Part shown: one piece after another, positions 30,800 through 41,729 of the stretch
How the letters are laid out: each line of letters opens with the position of its first letter
Position numbering within the stretch: the stretch's first letter is position 1
DNA from: Serratia symbiotica str. 'Cinara cedri'
Lineage (GTDB): Bacteria > Pseudomonadota > Gammaproteobacteria > Enterobacterales > Enterobacteriaceae
NCBI GenBank assembly: GCA_000238975.1
Contig: CP002295.1
Coordinates: 186,001-250,000 of the forward strand
Reading direction: 5' to 3'
DNA length: 64,000 nucleotides
Position numbers and translations under genes: made by a program
Notes under the pieces: model-generated
What the model was told of the DNA's origin: nothing
Databases searched by the model: none
Seen by the model: only the letters and a program-made list of their open reading frames with translations

Positions 30800-33166
30800 T
30801 TAGTGCGATAAAATACCTGAGCGTAGTATTTCTGTAGAGCCAAGATTATGCTCATTGCTCAAACCTCGTAGCTCAATATTAAAAGAAATTTTATTTTCGT
30901 AAATACTAGTATTTTTACCATGATTCCAGTCAGTAATCTTACGCTCATAGCCTAGTGTTGCTGCCCAGCAACAGGTATTATATTTCATTCCTAGTAATTG
31001 ATCGGTAGATTCTTTGGTGTGAGCATCATAATAATATGCTCCTACTGCGACCCAGCGCCTGGCAATTGGCCAGCTTCCTATCACGCCTACCTGGGCAATA
31101 CTGTGTTGGTATGCAGGTGTTTGATGCGTATTGAGGGCTGCTTGAATATATTTTGGCGAGGCGTAACGATAATTTATCTGTAATATACGCTCTGAATCTT
31201 GATTGTATTTTAGCATACCATTACCTAATGATATTTTATTTAAGTGTGCATGATATTGCACCCCGCATCGCAAACTCCAGTGATCATCGATATACCAAGA
31301 GGTATCACCGACCCACGCTAAATTGCCGGTGCGATTATTATTACCGCAAATTATCCCACAATCACCGTTGTTTGAGGGGTTGAAGTAGTAGATTTGACCT
31401 ACGGAAGCGTTAAAACGTTCAACTAACATTACATCATAAATGCGTGTAGTTAAACCTCCGGATAGATGGTTTTGTGATACAATGCGATCTAGTCCGCTAT
31501 ATATGCGATCACGGAATAGACCATAATAATCAGTTTGCATTAGTGTGGTATCATAAGTATAGATATTACTTTGATTAAGGTATGGTACATAAAGGTATTG
31601 AGCATGTGTTTCTAAAATGTGGGTAGAGCCTTTTGACCACATTATCGGGCGCTCAAATACTAATTTCCCGTCTGCTTTAAATTGCGGTATTACACGATTC
31701 ACTGAGCTGTCAAGATGTGGCGCAATAGCTTTATGAGTCTTAGTGCTATTAAGATTGGTATAATTTCTTGCAAAGCCATTAGGAATGTTCTGCTGATAAT
31801 GAGACATAAGGATCTTAGCTTCCGTGTATAGATTAAACCAACTGTTAATTAGTGGTAGGTGTAGAGTAGGCTCTATATGCCAACGGGTTGTGTTTGGGTT
31901 ATATGGATTAAGACTATGAAATTTAGCTATCTGACTAAATATATGAAAATTGAAGGGGCCAAGGTTATTTTTATAGTAGTTAAGATCAAGTTGTGGCTGA
32001 ACTTTATAGAGATCAGGGTTATGATCATTTGTATTACCAAATATCTGGAACTGCTTAGAACTTAAAGTTGCTTTTAGGTTTTCATTTGTATAGCTAATGC
32101 TAAATTTCTGCGCGGTATAACCATCAGAAGTGGAACCATATTTTGAGTCTAGATCAGTAAAGTATTTTGTATCACTAACTTTGGTTAAATTAATATTAAA
32201 ACGCCACATTTGATTCATGAGTCCGGTATGGTTCCAGTGGAATAACCAACGACTATTATTTTCAGGGTTTTCTTTTTTATATTCCTTATCTGCCGGTAAC
32301 CAGTCTAGTTCCATTAGTCCAACTCCAGGTCGGATGAGATAGCGAAATTCATTTTGCCATTGTAAACCGCGTCCCGACATATAATGTGGGGTAACAGTAG
32401 CATCATAATTGACTGCAATATTCCAATAATACGGTAATATAAACTCGAAGTTATTATTGCTACCATATTTAGCGTTGGGTATAAGGAAGCCAGAACGGCG
32501 TTTATCGCCGATTGGCAGTTTAATATACGGACTATAAAAAACAGGAATGCCGCCAATATGTAATTTTGCATTCCATACTTCTGTTAATTGCTCTAGACGG
32601 TCATGAATTATTTTAGAACCGCTTATAATCCAGCTATCATCGCCGGGTAAGCACGATGTAAAAGTACCATTTTCTATAATAGTGTAACGGTTAGCACCGC
32701 GTATTTTAATTTTGTTAGCTATGCCGCGGCCTTGACGACCGACCATATGGTAGTAGCCTTTATAGATATCAGTATCTTTAGTATTTAGGTTTAACCAGGC
32801 TTTACGTCCTATTAAAAAGACCTGAGGGTCACTATAATGGACATCTCCAGTTGCGGTTACGGTACGTACTATATATTTTTGCTCTTGATGCGGTATTTGG
32901 TTTATTTTTACTTGTTGAGCGATAAGAGTGTTATTGCCTTTCTTGATATTAACATTGCCAGTAAAGAGTATGCTCTGTGGATATTGAGCATATAACTTAT
33001 CAGCATCAATAGTAATCGGTTGTGTATCGGTTTTAGTATTAATGACGGGGTGATCGTAAGGGGAAATGCCAAGCATGCACTGATTAGCTAGATTAGCTAA
33101 TGTATGTTGACTATAAAGTACTGTCCAAATTATTGTTACTAGTAGTATAGAGAATTTTGTTTTCAT
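30800..33166 (-). CDS. lptD: LPS-assembly protein LptD
   Basis: Outer-membrane beta-barrel that inserts lipopolysaccharide into the outer leaflet with LptE. The 788 residues compare with 784 in E. coli. A signal peptide (about 1-24) is followed by Cys30 (ANQCMLG) and the periplasmic OstA-like domain ([13 protein letters not shown]). A second cysteine lies in [11 protein letters not shown] near residue 172, and the C-terminal pair is in [11 protein letters not shown]. The four cysteines that form the two inter-domain disulphides are therefore all kept. It is first gene of a six-gene minus-strand operon, divergent from djlA. It implies that LPS is still made and exported. Confidence 0.96.
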   Translation of the reverse strand: MKTKFSILLVTIIWTVLYSQHTLANLANQCMLGISPYDHPVINTKTDTQPITIDADKLYAQYPQSILFTGNVNIKKGNNTLIAQQVKINQIPHQEQKYIVRTVTATGDVHYSDPQVFLIGRKAWLNLNTKDTDIYKGYYHMVGRQGRGIANKIKIRGANRYTIIENGTFTSCLPGDDSWIISGSKIIHDRLEQLTEVWNAKLHIGGIPVFYSPYIKLPIGDKRRSGFLIPNAKYGSNNNFEFILPYYWNIAVNYDATVTPHYMSGRGLQWQNEFRYLIRPGVGLMELDWLPADKEYKKENPENNSRWLFHWNHTGLMNQMWRFNINLTKVSDTKYFTDLDSKYGSTSDGYTAQKFSISYTNENLKATLSSKQFQIFGNTNDHNPDLYKVQPQLDLNYYKNNLGPFNFHIFSQIAKFHSLNPYNPNTTRWHIEPTLHLPLINSWFNLYTEAKILMSHYQQNIPNGFARNYTNLNSTKTHKAIAPHLDSSVNRVIPQFKADGKLVFERPIMWSKGSTHILETHAQYLYVPYLNQSNIYTYDTTLMQTDYYGLFRDRIYSGLDRIVSQNHLSGGLTTRIYDVMLVERFNASVGQIYYFNPSNNGDCGIICGNNNRTGNLAWVGDTSWYIDDHWSLRCGVQYHAHLNKISLGNGMLKYNQDSERILQINYRYASPKYIQAALNTHQTPAYQHSIAQVGVIGSWPIARRWVAVGAYYYDAHTKESTDQLLGMKYNTCCWAATLGYERKITDWNHGKNTSIYENKISFNIELRGLSNEHNLGSTEILRSGILSH

Positions 33167-33388
33167 ATATCATTATAGCATCATGTCATTATAGAGATCG
33201 TATCTTGTGAGGGATTGCTACTAATTACTAATCTGCATTGCATAAGAAGTAAATTCTATGAATTACTAGTATTATCGTAGGCATAAAATAGATATTAGGT
33301 ATGGTAATCTAAATTATATAAAAAAATCTCTAACCCTGAGATTGCAGACTAGGTTATCGTGCTGTTTTAGCGTAGAATTGAGGAGTAT
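33167..33388. promoter_or_regulatory. Divergent promoter region lptD / djlA
   Basis: 222 bases between divergently transcribed genes. On the minus strand, two TATAAT boxes occur close to lptD (complements at 33172-33177 and 33188-33193) in a short imperfect duplication, without convincing -35 elements. GAGGAG lies just upstream of the djlA ATG. Confidence 0.4.
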
Positions 33389-34195
33389 ATGCAGTATTGG
33401 GGAAAACTGCTTGGGATCATCGTTGCCATTTTGCTTGGCTCGGGATTATGGGGCCTAATGTTATGGTTGATGATCGGTCATATGCTAGATACTATATATA
33501 GTAATAAGCATAATCGAGGTTTTTTCACTGATCAGCGAACGCGGCAAAGGTTATTCTTTAGAACTACTTTTCAGGTTATGGGGCATTTAACTAAATCAAA
33601 AGGCCGTGTTACCGAAGTAGATATTCAAGTCGCTAGTTTGTTTATGGATCGCTTGCAGCTGCATGGTGAGGCGCGTATCGCTGCGCAGTGCGCATTTCGT
33701 GAAGGTAAAACAAGTCAGTTCGCCCTGCGAAAGACACTGCAACAGTTTCGCGATATCTGTTTTGGTCGCCTTGACTTGATTCGAGTATTCCTTGAAATTC
33801 AGTTTCAGGCAGCATTTGCTGATGGCTCGCTACATCAAAATGAGCTAGAGGTATTATATGTTATTGCAGAAGAGTTAGGTATTTCTTCTGTACAGTTTGA
33901 TGAGCTCATTAGTATGATGAAATGCAGCCATTGTTTTGATGGTAGTCAGAAAGGGAGTTATCAACAGACACAATCTAGACCAAATTTGGAGAATGCGTAT
34001 AAAGTATTAGGGGTTAATAGTAGTGATGATATAGTTATTATTAAACGAGCGTATCGTAAACTAATGAATGAGCATCATCCAGATAAGTTAGTAGCAAAAG
34101 GATTACCGCCACAAATGATGGAAATAGCTAAGCAAAAAGTACAGAAGATTCAGTCAGCATATGATCTAATCAAAAATGATAGAGGTTTTAAGTAA
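33389..34195 (+). CDS. djlA: Membrane-anchored DnaJ-like co-chaperone DjlA
   Basis: Type III J-domain protein of the inner membrane that cooperates with DnaK. The 268 residues compare with 271 in E. coli. The N-terminal membrane segment (about 7-30) is followed by a TerB-like central domain with [19 protein letters not shown] and [10 protein letters not shown]. The C-terminal J domain (about 206-268) has HHPDKL with HPD intact. The arrangement, divergent from lptD, is that of enterics. Its retention beside DnaK and DnaJ is notable in a reduced genome. Confidence 0.96.
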   Translation: MQYWGKLLGIIVAILLGSGLWGLMLWLMIGHMLDTIYSNKHNRGFFTDQRTRQRLFFRTTFQVMGHLTKSKGRVTEVDIQVASLFMDRLQLHGEARIAAQCAFREGKTSQFALRKTLQQFRDICFGRLDLIRVFLEIQFQAAFADGSLHQNELEVLYVIAEELGISSVQFDELISMMKCSHCFDGSQKGSYQQTQSRPNLENAYKVLGVNSSDDIVIIKRAYRKLMNEHHPDKLVAKGLPPQMMEIAKQKVQKIQSAYDLIKNDRGFK

Positions 34196-37100
34196 TTATA
34201 TGAGATTTATGTATAGTTGATTCTAACTTGGATCATAGTTTCGTTTTAGAGTAAATATACATTAGTTGACGGATTTATGAAAAGCTAGATGAATTGAAGT
34301 ATGATATTGTGCATATAGTTACAATTAACTATTATAATAGTATGCGTAGTTAGGTTAGGTATGATATAGAAATAATTATTAAATATCTTCTGCGATAGAA
34401 GTATGAGTATACTATTTAGTTGGTGAAACTTGTCAGTTAATCACTATTGGCTAATAATCCATATACGGTTGCTATGTCAACACTTTTCTGTTTAACTGAT
34501 TATTCTATAATTTCAGATTTCAGTATTAAGTATACTATATCTATATTCTATTAAATAACATACTATTTTTGCAGCTCATACGGATCATTATGAATTATTA
34601 TTAGTTATTAAGGTTAATATATTTTATGTTTTATTCAATAATGGAAAAGTAAGCTATAAACTATATAATTTTTTATGACTTATGTTTACAAAACTCGCAT
34701 TTAAAATCGTGAATTCATAATTCTTCTATTATGACTATATTTTAGCTAATACTATTAGACTTGGCGGTAATATAGTATAAATATCTATTATGGAGTTATT
34801 TTATTTTTTATCAGATGGTTAGATTATGCTGGTATAGCGCTAAGTTTATTAATTGTTATTATGATATTATTTTGATATATGATGATCCAGTGATATCTAG
34901 TATGGTATATTTTTATCTTTATTTAATCAGTTTGCAAAGTTTATGTAAAATTTATATATCATGCTAGTAATAGCGGTTAACTATCAATTAATAAACAGTA
35001 TGTATAGACATGAACTAGCCTGATTAAAGTTAATTAAATTTAGGTTGCTATTTATCTTTAATTTTTATGTTACTAGAGTAAATATTATATTGAGTTTTTT
35101 TATGTTTTAAGCATTACTAACTATTTTCTTAGCTTATTTTTATTTTTATCATTTAGCTAATACACCCCTTTGATTACTGGATATTAGTAATATTAGTAGT
35201 GGTATTTTATAATGCAAGATGTTGATTAAACAGCTAAGAGATATAACAGTTAATTGCAAGCAATAGTTGCTAGTTATATCTATTGTGCTTTATTAGTAGA
35301 TTACTGTTTTTCTAATATAGCATTATTTATATTGGTGTCAATTTTAAAGAATAGTTGATTGTAAGTATTTGGATTATTATTGCACCGTTACCTGCTGCTG
35401 TAATAGTAGTTACTATCTTATTTTTTGTAATAGTAGCACTATATAACTATTAATAGTTAGTAATATTAGACCTAAAATAAAAGTATCTTTAATTAATATA
35501 TAGTATTTTGTAACATAAAGAATATTTGATTACAGTTACAATCAATAGCGCGATTAGTTCATAGTATGTTAGGGAAATTTATATTTATAATATAATTAGA
35601 TAATCTGAGTGCGACAATCTTATTGTCGTAATTATTTTAAATTAATATCTGTATTTTATACAGATGTAGTATAAAAATTAATATGATAATACCGTTATCT
35701 CATTTAATGATAGTGTATGTGATTATATATGTATTATTCATGCTATGAGGATATGCCTCTAATGGTTCACTATGGGTTTATTTTAATTGTATCTTGAGTC
35801 AACTGTATTGCTGAGTAAGCTATAATAATTTTATTTATCCATTGCTATGTTTTCTATATATTAATAGAGCCAAGATACAGATATAATAAAAGATGACCAT
35901 AGTATTACAAATGTATTTAAAGGTGTTAAAATTGATATAACCAATTCACTAGTATATTTATACAATATTTTAAGATATAGCATCATAATGTGAGTAATAT
36001 ATATTTAGTAGATATTTTATACGTCATTTATACTTTATTATGTATAGTCTCTATTATATTTCTAATTAAATATTATTAATTAGTTATTGTATTGAAATTG
36101 ATATTTAGTTATTTTACCTTAAGTGACTTACCTGCTATGCTAATGTTATAATATGGTATATCTATGTTAGAAGACAAGATTATGTTATAAAATATTTTAC
36201 TATATGTTTTATTGCCTGGTGTTGATTTTGTTGTTTAATTAATTTAGTTTAATTATTAGTTTTTATTTGGCATTAGTAAAACTGATTAATTATCTACTAA
36301 TTAGTAGACTATTATTTATAGTATTTACAATCTAGTAAATAGATCATAAGTTGTGCATTGTTAAAATAATTATTAATATTAAGATTATATTTAGTGCAAT
36401 TGTTACTACATAAAGATTGTTTTAGAGAGTTAGTTGTACTTAGGGCCTTTTGGTTAGTCTGTGCTGAAATACTATATAATGTATAGGTACATAAAATTAG
36501 TATAGTGCTCTTTACATTCTTACTTGGTACTATTATTGGTTTGTATTAGAAAGTATTAGCGATGTTTTTTAGATTTATGCTTAAATGTACTTTCTAATTA
36601 AAAATGCTATAATAAATATTATTAAATGACTGATGAAATAGCTACATGAATTACTGATTAATTTTTCTACTTCACGAAAAATGTATCTTTTAGTGAAATA
36701 GAGATACTTTACTTATATTGAGATTAAGTTTATATATTTCTTATAGATTATTTAATGTTATTAATTTAAATTAATATGTTTTTTGGCGTATAATCTGATA
36801 GATATGCAAAATAATTAAAGAAGCATACGTATATTAAAAATATGCAATTAATAAATTTTAGCATGCCATAAAGTAAATTTATAATCATTTTTAATGATCA
36901 AGATAATAAATTTTTGATAATGCTTTATTGTATTTACCTTTAGTTATATTTACTATCGTAGATATGTGCTCATTTTATGAGCAGCTAGCACTGCTTTAGC
37001 AAGGAAGCTTACTAACTAATGATCTATGTATGATAGGTGATATTAATATAGTGATTTCTAATCATTTTAACTAGATTCATAAGTTAATTATATATAATTC

Positions 37101-38192
37101 ATAAGTATATATTTTAAAAATTGAGAACTAGTAATACATCATACTATAGTTCGTCTAAAATTTTAGATTATTATTAGTTGTGCTAAGTAGATAGAGTTTA
37201 TGAAAATAGTTTTATTTAGGTAATTTAGCATTATTTTGAAGCAGCTCTTAGGTAAGGTTTTGCATAATTAATTATTCTTTATAATTATAAATTTTTATTA
37301 AATATTTAAGTATAATGATTTTAATATGTAATTTAGTTAAAATGATACTAATACATAATTTTTTTATTGTTTTTTTAAAAAAGCAGCGTTTTACTTAACC
37401 GATTTTAAATTATGCTAGTGAATTTTATTGCTTTGTTGTCTAATTGTCAATATAAGTATAATAGTGGATTATTAACTGATAAATGATATATTAATATATA
37501 TTAATTGCTAATTTAGCATAATTGTCAATATTTATTGATATATTTATTTATATTGATATCTATATATACCTTCTTTTGATAAATTTTTGTAAAAAATATG
37601 TTATAATAAATTGTTTAATGAATATTAAACTGAGTTATTTGCTAAAATATATGTACTACTAGAATATAAAATATTTTGAATATAATTTCAACTATTATTT
37701 TTACGTGCCTAACATAGAAAAGACGCAGGTTTTCATACTCAATAATTAGTGTAATAGGTCTTATTTAAGACAAATAAGTAATATTATATGTATATTTAAA
37801 TTTAAACAATACAAAAAATATATAAAGTCACTATTGTCTATAAAGGTAATCATTATTGATGGCGCTGCTCATGATAAATATATAGAATGTAGATTAATGA
37901 TTTATAATACTTATGTGTAAGTAATACTAATTTTTTTAATTTTTAAATTTTTATTTATATACTGATATCAGTCACCTAACTTAGTGGTGATTGTAGTATG
38001 AAGCAATGATAGTTCATTATATATAAAAGATTACCTAAGAAGGATTAACAGAAAGTTATAGTAGTTATAAATTACTCTGTGCTTTGAGGTATGAATATAT
38101 GCTTATGTTATAATATAAATTTAGTAGTATTTTGCTTGATGATGTTAGTTCGGTATGCACATTATAATCATGCATATAAAATATACTATACA
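34196..38192. other. Gene desert between djlA and thiQ
   Basis: About 4.0 kb of AT-rich DNA with no recognisable gene. E. coli carries rluA, rapA, polB, araDABC and yabI here; none is detectable. One notable GC-containing hairpin lies at 35610-35630. A 9-bp repeat array abuts the thiQ stop. Confidence 0.8.
35610..35630. repeat. Orphan hairpin, nine pairs and CTT loop
   Basis: TGCGACAAT pairs with ATTGTCGTA (one G-U) around CTT and is followed by ATTATTTTA. It is terminator-like and the most stable structure I noticed in this desert, far from any gene. Confidence 0.45.
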
Positions 38193-38228
38193 GTTACGCT
38201 AGTTACGCTAGTTACGTTAGTGTTACGC
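38193..38228. repeat. 9-bp tandem repeat at the 3' end of thiQ
   Basis: GTTACGCTA at 38193-38201 and 38202-38210, then GTTACGTTA at 38211-38219 and a partial copy GTTACGC at 38222-38228, which includes the thiQ stop codon. On the minus strand it reads as repeated AGCGTAACT after the stop. It looks like slippage copies of the gene's own end. Confidence 0.8.
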
Positions 38229-38927
38229 TTTGCTAGAAATGCCTAATACTTTGGCTTCTGGAGCGCTACCGTCTAGCAGGTTCTGTATTAGGCCATCATA
38301 ATGAATATTGCCATGTACGACTAGTAACGCACGTGGCGCTATATGCGCAGCGTCCTCTAGGTTGTGTGATACCATTAATAATGTTAGCGAACGTTGTTCG
38401 CATACTGATAATAATAATTGCAGCATCTCATGGCGTAAAGCAGGATCAAGAGCAGAGAAGGGCTCATCTAGTAGTAGGATTGGCCATTTTCTAATTAGAC
38501 AACGTGCTAACGCTGCCCGTTGTCGTTGGCCACCAGATAACTGCGACGGCAAGTATGATAACTGATTTTCTAACCCTACTTGTTGGGTGATCTGGATTAG
38601 TTGTTGCTGTTGTTCTTTATTAAGGTGCAAACTGGGATTTAGGCCAAGACCAATATTTTGAGCTACAGTTAAGTGCGCGAATAGATTATGTTCTTGAAAT
38701 AACATTGATACGGGACGTTTAGCTGGTGATGTAGTGGTGTGATCTATTCCATTTAAGAACATGTTACCAGTAGTGGTTGGTAAAAATCCAGCAATTAATT
38801 TTAATAGTGTGCTTTTCCCTGCTCCGCTTGGCCCTAGTACTGCAATGCGCTCGCCTGGATTTATACATATGTCAAAGTACATAGCTATATGTTTATAATG
38901 ATAGGTTAATTTTTTAAGTACTAGCAT
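38223..38927 (-). CDS. thiQ: Thiamine ABC transporter ATP-binding protein
   Basis: ATPase that drives thiamine, TMP and TPP uptake with ThiP and ThiB. The 234 residues compare with 232 in E. coli. Walker A is GPSGAGKST near residues 33-41, the signature is [15 protein letters not shown], Walker B is [12 protein letters not shown] and the switch histidine lies in LMVSHNLED. It is last in the thiB-thiP-thiQ operon, 32 bases after thiP. The 3' end runs into a 9-bp repeat array. Confidence 0.96.
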   Translation of the reverse strand: MLVLKKLTYHYKHIAMYFDICINPGERIAVLGPSGAGKSTLLKLIAGFLPTTTGNMFLNGIDHTTTSPAKRPVSMLFQEHNLFAHLTVAQNIGLGLNPSLHLNKEQQQQLIQITQQVGLENQLSYLPSQLSGGQRQRAALARCLIRKWPILLLDEPFSALDPALRHEMLQLLLSVCEQRSLTLLMVSHNLEDAAHIAPRALLVVHGNIHYDGLIQNLLDGSAPEAKVLGISSKA

Positions 38928-38959
38928 ATATCCTTCATATTTTAAATTAACTCCTTATA

Positions 38960-40576
38960 CTATATTGTATTTTTTCTTCTGAAATGTTTCGGGAAACGTT
39001 CGATTACGGTAAATAGTAAGAAGCATAGTAAAAGTAAAAGTAGCGCAGTTACAGCACTATCTTGGCTGCGATAGGCAGCCATCTGCTGATATAGATAAAA
39101 AGGTAAGGTATTAAAATGCATAGTACCAAATAAGGCTACGACGCCAAGGTCGCCAATGGATATTGCGCTAGCGAATGCGAGTGTTTGTGCTAGCGGTTGG
39201 CGTAAAGCTTTAAGTTCAATTAATCGTAACCGTTGCCAGCCGTATATACCTAGTGATAAGCATAGTGTGTTGTAGCGCTCAGCTAGATCGCACATTGGGT
39301 GTTCTAATATCTTTAGTGCATATGGCATCGCTATTAGAGCATTATTGATGATCACTAATGCATAGGGTGATTTTGGTAATCCTAGTGTGTGGCTAAGGAG
39401 CAATAAGAAGCCAGTAGCTAGTACAATACCTGGCATTGCAAGGATCACCATACCACTCATTTCAAGTGTCTGACCCCAACGGAATCGTTGTCGTAGTTTT
39501 AGCTCACGACTACTCCATAATAACATCATGGTTAGTATTACGCATAATAAGCTAGCACTAATGGCAATATATAATGAGGTTATTAGTGCTTGCCATAGTT
39601 TAGGCTGTTGCAGCACACTTATTAGTGTCTGGTTGATACCGTTAGTTACTACTGCTAATAGTGGTGGTAGTAATAGCAGAATTGCTATGGTGATGAGCAG
39701 GTTATCTCCAATACGTCCCCATAGGCTATCTGCTGAATTGTGCCATTGAAAGGTTTGAGTATTACCTACCGGTAATTTATGGCTTAGTTGTTGACTCAGT
39801 AGTACTGGCCCCATACAGCAGATTAACTGAATGAGTGCAAGCAGCGCAGCTCGGCCTAGATTGTAGTCGTAACTTAGCGCTTGATAGATTGCTAGCTCTA
39901 AAGTGGTAGCTTGTGGACCGCCGCCCATCGCTAGTACAGTAGTGAAGCTGGTAAAGCATAGGATAAATATTAGTGCTGCACTTGGAAGTAATTGACGCTG
40001 GATTGCTGGCCATTCAATAGTGCGCCACTGTTGCCAGCTATTCATACCAAGTTGCGCCGCTAGTTGTCGCTGCTCTACTGGGATATTTTCTAGTGCATGC
40101 AATATTTGTTGACTTGCTAGTGGTAGATTAAAGAATATGTGTGCTAGTAAAATGCCCTGTAAGCCATAGGGAGAAAATCTGTACTGAAGACCAAGTAAGT
40201 CACATAACATGGCTAGCCATCCGTGCCGACCATAGACGCTAAGTATTCCAAATACGGCTACTAGTACTGGTAAAACTAGTGTCATGGTAAATATTCTAAG
40301 CAGCCACTGTTTAGCAGGGAATTGGCGGCGATATAGTGCTCTTGCCAACAAAGTTGCTGGTAACACAGAAAGTATTGTTGATAGTAATGCTTGCCAGAAT
40401 GTAAAGCGTACTACATGCCATAAGTAGTGATCTTGCCATAAGTGGCACCAGTCATTTTTTGGTGCATAATATAACAATGAGCTAAGTGCTGCTATAGCTA
40501 CAGCTAGTATTAGACCTGCGGCAAACAATCCTGGTTGCCACGGATTTAATACTAGCTGCTTACGGCTATTTGCCAT
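38960..40576 (-). CDS. thiP: Thiamine ABC transporter permease
   Basis: Inner-membrane permease with two fused MalF/ModB-type halves, so it works without a second permease gene. The 538 residues compare with 536 in E. coli. About twelve hydrophobic segments are visible, the first in LFAAGLILAVAIAALSSLL. EAA-loop sequences occur twice, LAAQLGMNSWQQWRTIEWPA near residue 200 and LCLSLGIYGWQRLRLIEL near 455. It overlaps the 3' end of thiB by 25 bases, as expected for translational coupling. The frame is intact. Confidence 0.96.
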   Translation of the reverse strand: MANSRKQLVLNPWQPGLFAAGLILAVAIAALSSLLYYAPKNDWCHLWQDHYLWHVVRFTFWQALLSTILSVLPATLLARALYRRQFPAKQWLLRIFTMTLVLPVLVAVFGILSVYGRHGWLAMLCDLLGLQYRFSPYGLQGILLAHIFFNLPLASQQILHALENIPVEQRQLAAQLGMNSWQQWRTIEWPAIQRQLLPSAALIFILCFTSFTTVLAMGGGPQATTLELAIYQALSYDYNLGRAALLALIQLICCMGPVLLSQQLSHKLPVGNTQTFQWHNSADSLWGRIGDNLLITIAILLLLPPLLAVVTNGINQTLISVLQQPKLWQALITSLYIAISASLLCVILTMMLLWSSRELKLRQRFRWGQTLEMSGMVILAMPGIVLATGFLLLLSHTLGLPKSPYALVIINNALIAMPYALKILEHPMCDLAERYNTLCLSLGIYGWQRLRLIELKALRQPLAQTLAFASAISIGDLGVVALFGTMHFNTLPFYLYQQMAAYRSQDSAVTALLLLLLCFLLFTVIERFPKHFRRKNTI

Positions 40577-41535
40577 GCTCTAATCCAATTATCACGATGT
40601 CTAGCTACTTCGTCGGCGTGGTATTGTAGCGTAGTATACACAGTAGCCATCTGTTCAAAACCAATTGGTAGTGGGGTGTCAATTACGGGATACATCCAGT
40701 TTCCGGTAGGAATGTAGTTCTGGGATGCTGGCGTAATTAGAAACTGCATAAATCGTTTAGCTAAATCAGGTTGCTTACTAGTTTTAAGTGTTCCTGCAAC
40801 TTCGATCTGAAGATAGTGACCTTCGCTGAATGATGCTGCTATATAGTTGTCTTTTTTTTCTTTTATTAAGTGGTAGGCTGGAGAGGTAGTATAGCTTAGC
40901 ACTAGATCAGCTTCTCCCTTGAGAAATAAACTATAAGCTTCACTCCAACCTTCGGTTACAGTAACTGTTTTTTTGGCAATTTTTTGCCAGGCTTCTGATG
41001 CTTTTTCACCAAAAACTTTTTGCATCCATAGTAGCATGCCCAAGCCAGAGGTGCTCGTACGTGGATCTTCGTAAATTATACTCAAGTCTTGATAATGGTC
41101 TACTAATTCTTGCATACTTTTAGGTGGGTTTTTTACTCTTTCTTTGTTGTAAACAAATGCAAAGTAGCCATAGTCATAAGGTATAAAAGTTTTATCTAAC
41201 CAGCCTCCTGGGACGTTTAATTTTTTAGTATCTATACCGCTAGGCGAGAATAGGTTAGTTTCCTGTGCTGCTTGTAGTAGATTATTGTCTAGTCCTAATA
41301 CTACGTCAGCATTACTGTTTTTGCCTTCGATATTAAGACGGTTTAATAGTGATACTCCATCTGTTAGTGTTACAAATTGTAATTCACAGTCACAGTCAGC
41401 CTCAAAGTTTTTTTTTACTATAGGACCTGGGCCCCAGTCGTTAGCAAAGGCATCATAAGTATAAATTATTAGTATTGGTTTAGCTATAGCTGATGAGGTG
41501 CACAGTATTAGTAAATAGAATAGATATTTTTTCAT
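40552..41535 (-). CDS. thiB: Thiamine-binding periplasmic protein
   Basis: Periplasmic receptor that captures thiamine and its phosphates for ThiPQ (also called TbpA). The 327 residues equal the E. coli length. A signal peptide covers about 1-18 (YLFYLLILCTSSAIA). The mature part begins with the conserved IIYTYDAFANDWGPGP. YDYGYFAFVYNKE, DPRTSTSGLGML and VLSYTTSPAYHL are typical of the family. It is first in the operon. The leader upstream carries a promoter and a riboswitch-like element. Keeping the importer suggests thiamine comes from the host or a partner symbiont. Confidence 0.97.
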   Translation of the reverse strand: MKKYLFYLLILCTSSAIAKPILIIYTYDAFANDWGPGPIVKKNFEADCDCELQFVTLTDGVSLLNRLNIEGKNSNADVVLGLDNNLLQAAQETNLFSPSGIDTKKLNVPGGWLDKTFIPYDYGYFAFVYNKERVKNPPKSMQELVDHYQDLSIIYEDPRTSTSGLGMLLWMQKVFGEKASEAWQKIAKKTVTVTEGWSEAYSLFLKGEADLVLSYTTSPAYHLIKEKKDNYIAASFSEGHYLQIEVAGTLKTSKQPDLAKRFMQFLITPASQNYIPTGNWMYPVIDTPLPIGFEQMATVYTTLQYHADEVARHRDNWIRAWQIAVSS

Positions 41536-41594
41536 TATATTATATTTCCTTAAAAATCAAAGGATAAAGATATCTAAAGAGGGAGCGAGGCGGT

Positions 41595-41688
41595 AAAGCT
41601 AATAGCTAGAATTAAATTATTCTATCTATCTAGATCAGATTAGATTTGTGAGGTCTAAGTGGAAAACAGTTAGCTATTCTTTAGCTTT
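41595..41688 (-). promoter_or_regulatory. Degenerate TPP-riboswitch-like element (thi box) of thiBPQ
   Basis: Read on the minus strand, AATCTGATCTAGATAGAT closely matches the TPP-riboswitch core AACCTGATCTGGATAAT. CTTAGACC, 22 bases upstream, resembles CUGAGACC with the conserved third-position G changed to U. The outer arms AAAGCTA ... AATAGCTA and TAGCTATT-AGCTTT are complementary and would form a P1 helix enclosing both motifs. The element lies between a promoter (41702-41729) and thiB, where enterics carry a TPP riboswitch. The G-to-U change hits the base that contacts the TPP pyrimidine, so ligand binding may be lost. Confidence 0.55.
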
Positions 41689-41701
41689 GATGAGACATCA
41701 T

Positions 41702-41729
41702 ATTATAAAACTTAACTCATGTAAGTGAA
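41702..41729 (-). promoter_or_regulatory. Probable sigma-70 promoter of thiBPQ
   Basis: On the minus strand, TTCACT (41729-41724) and TATAAT (41707-41702) are 16 bases apart. Transcription would start near 41695, just before the riboswitch-like fold. This agreement of position supports both calls. Confidence 0.5.
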
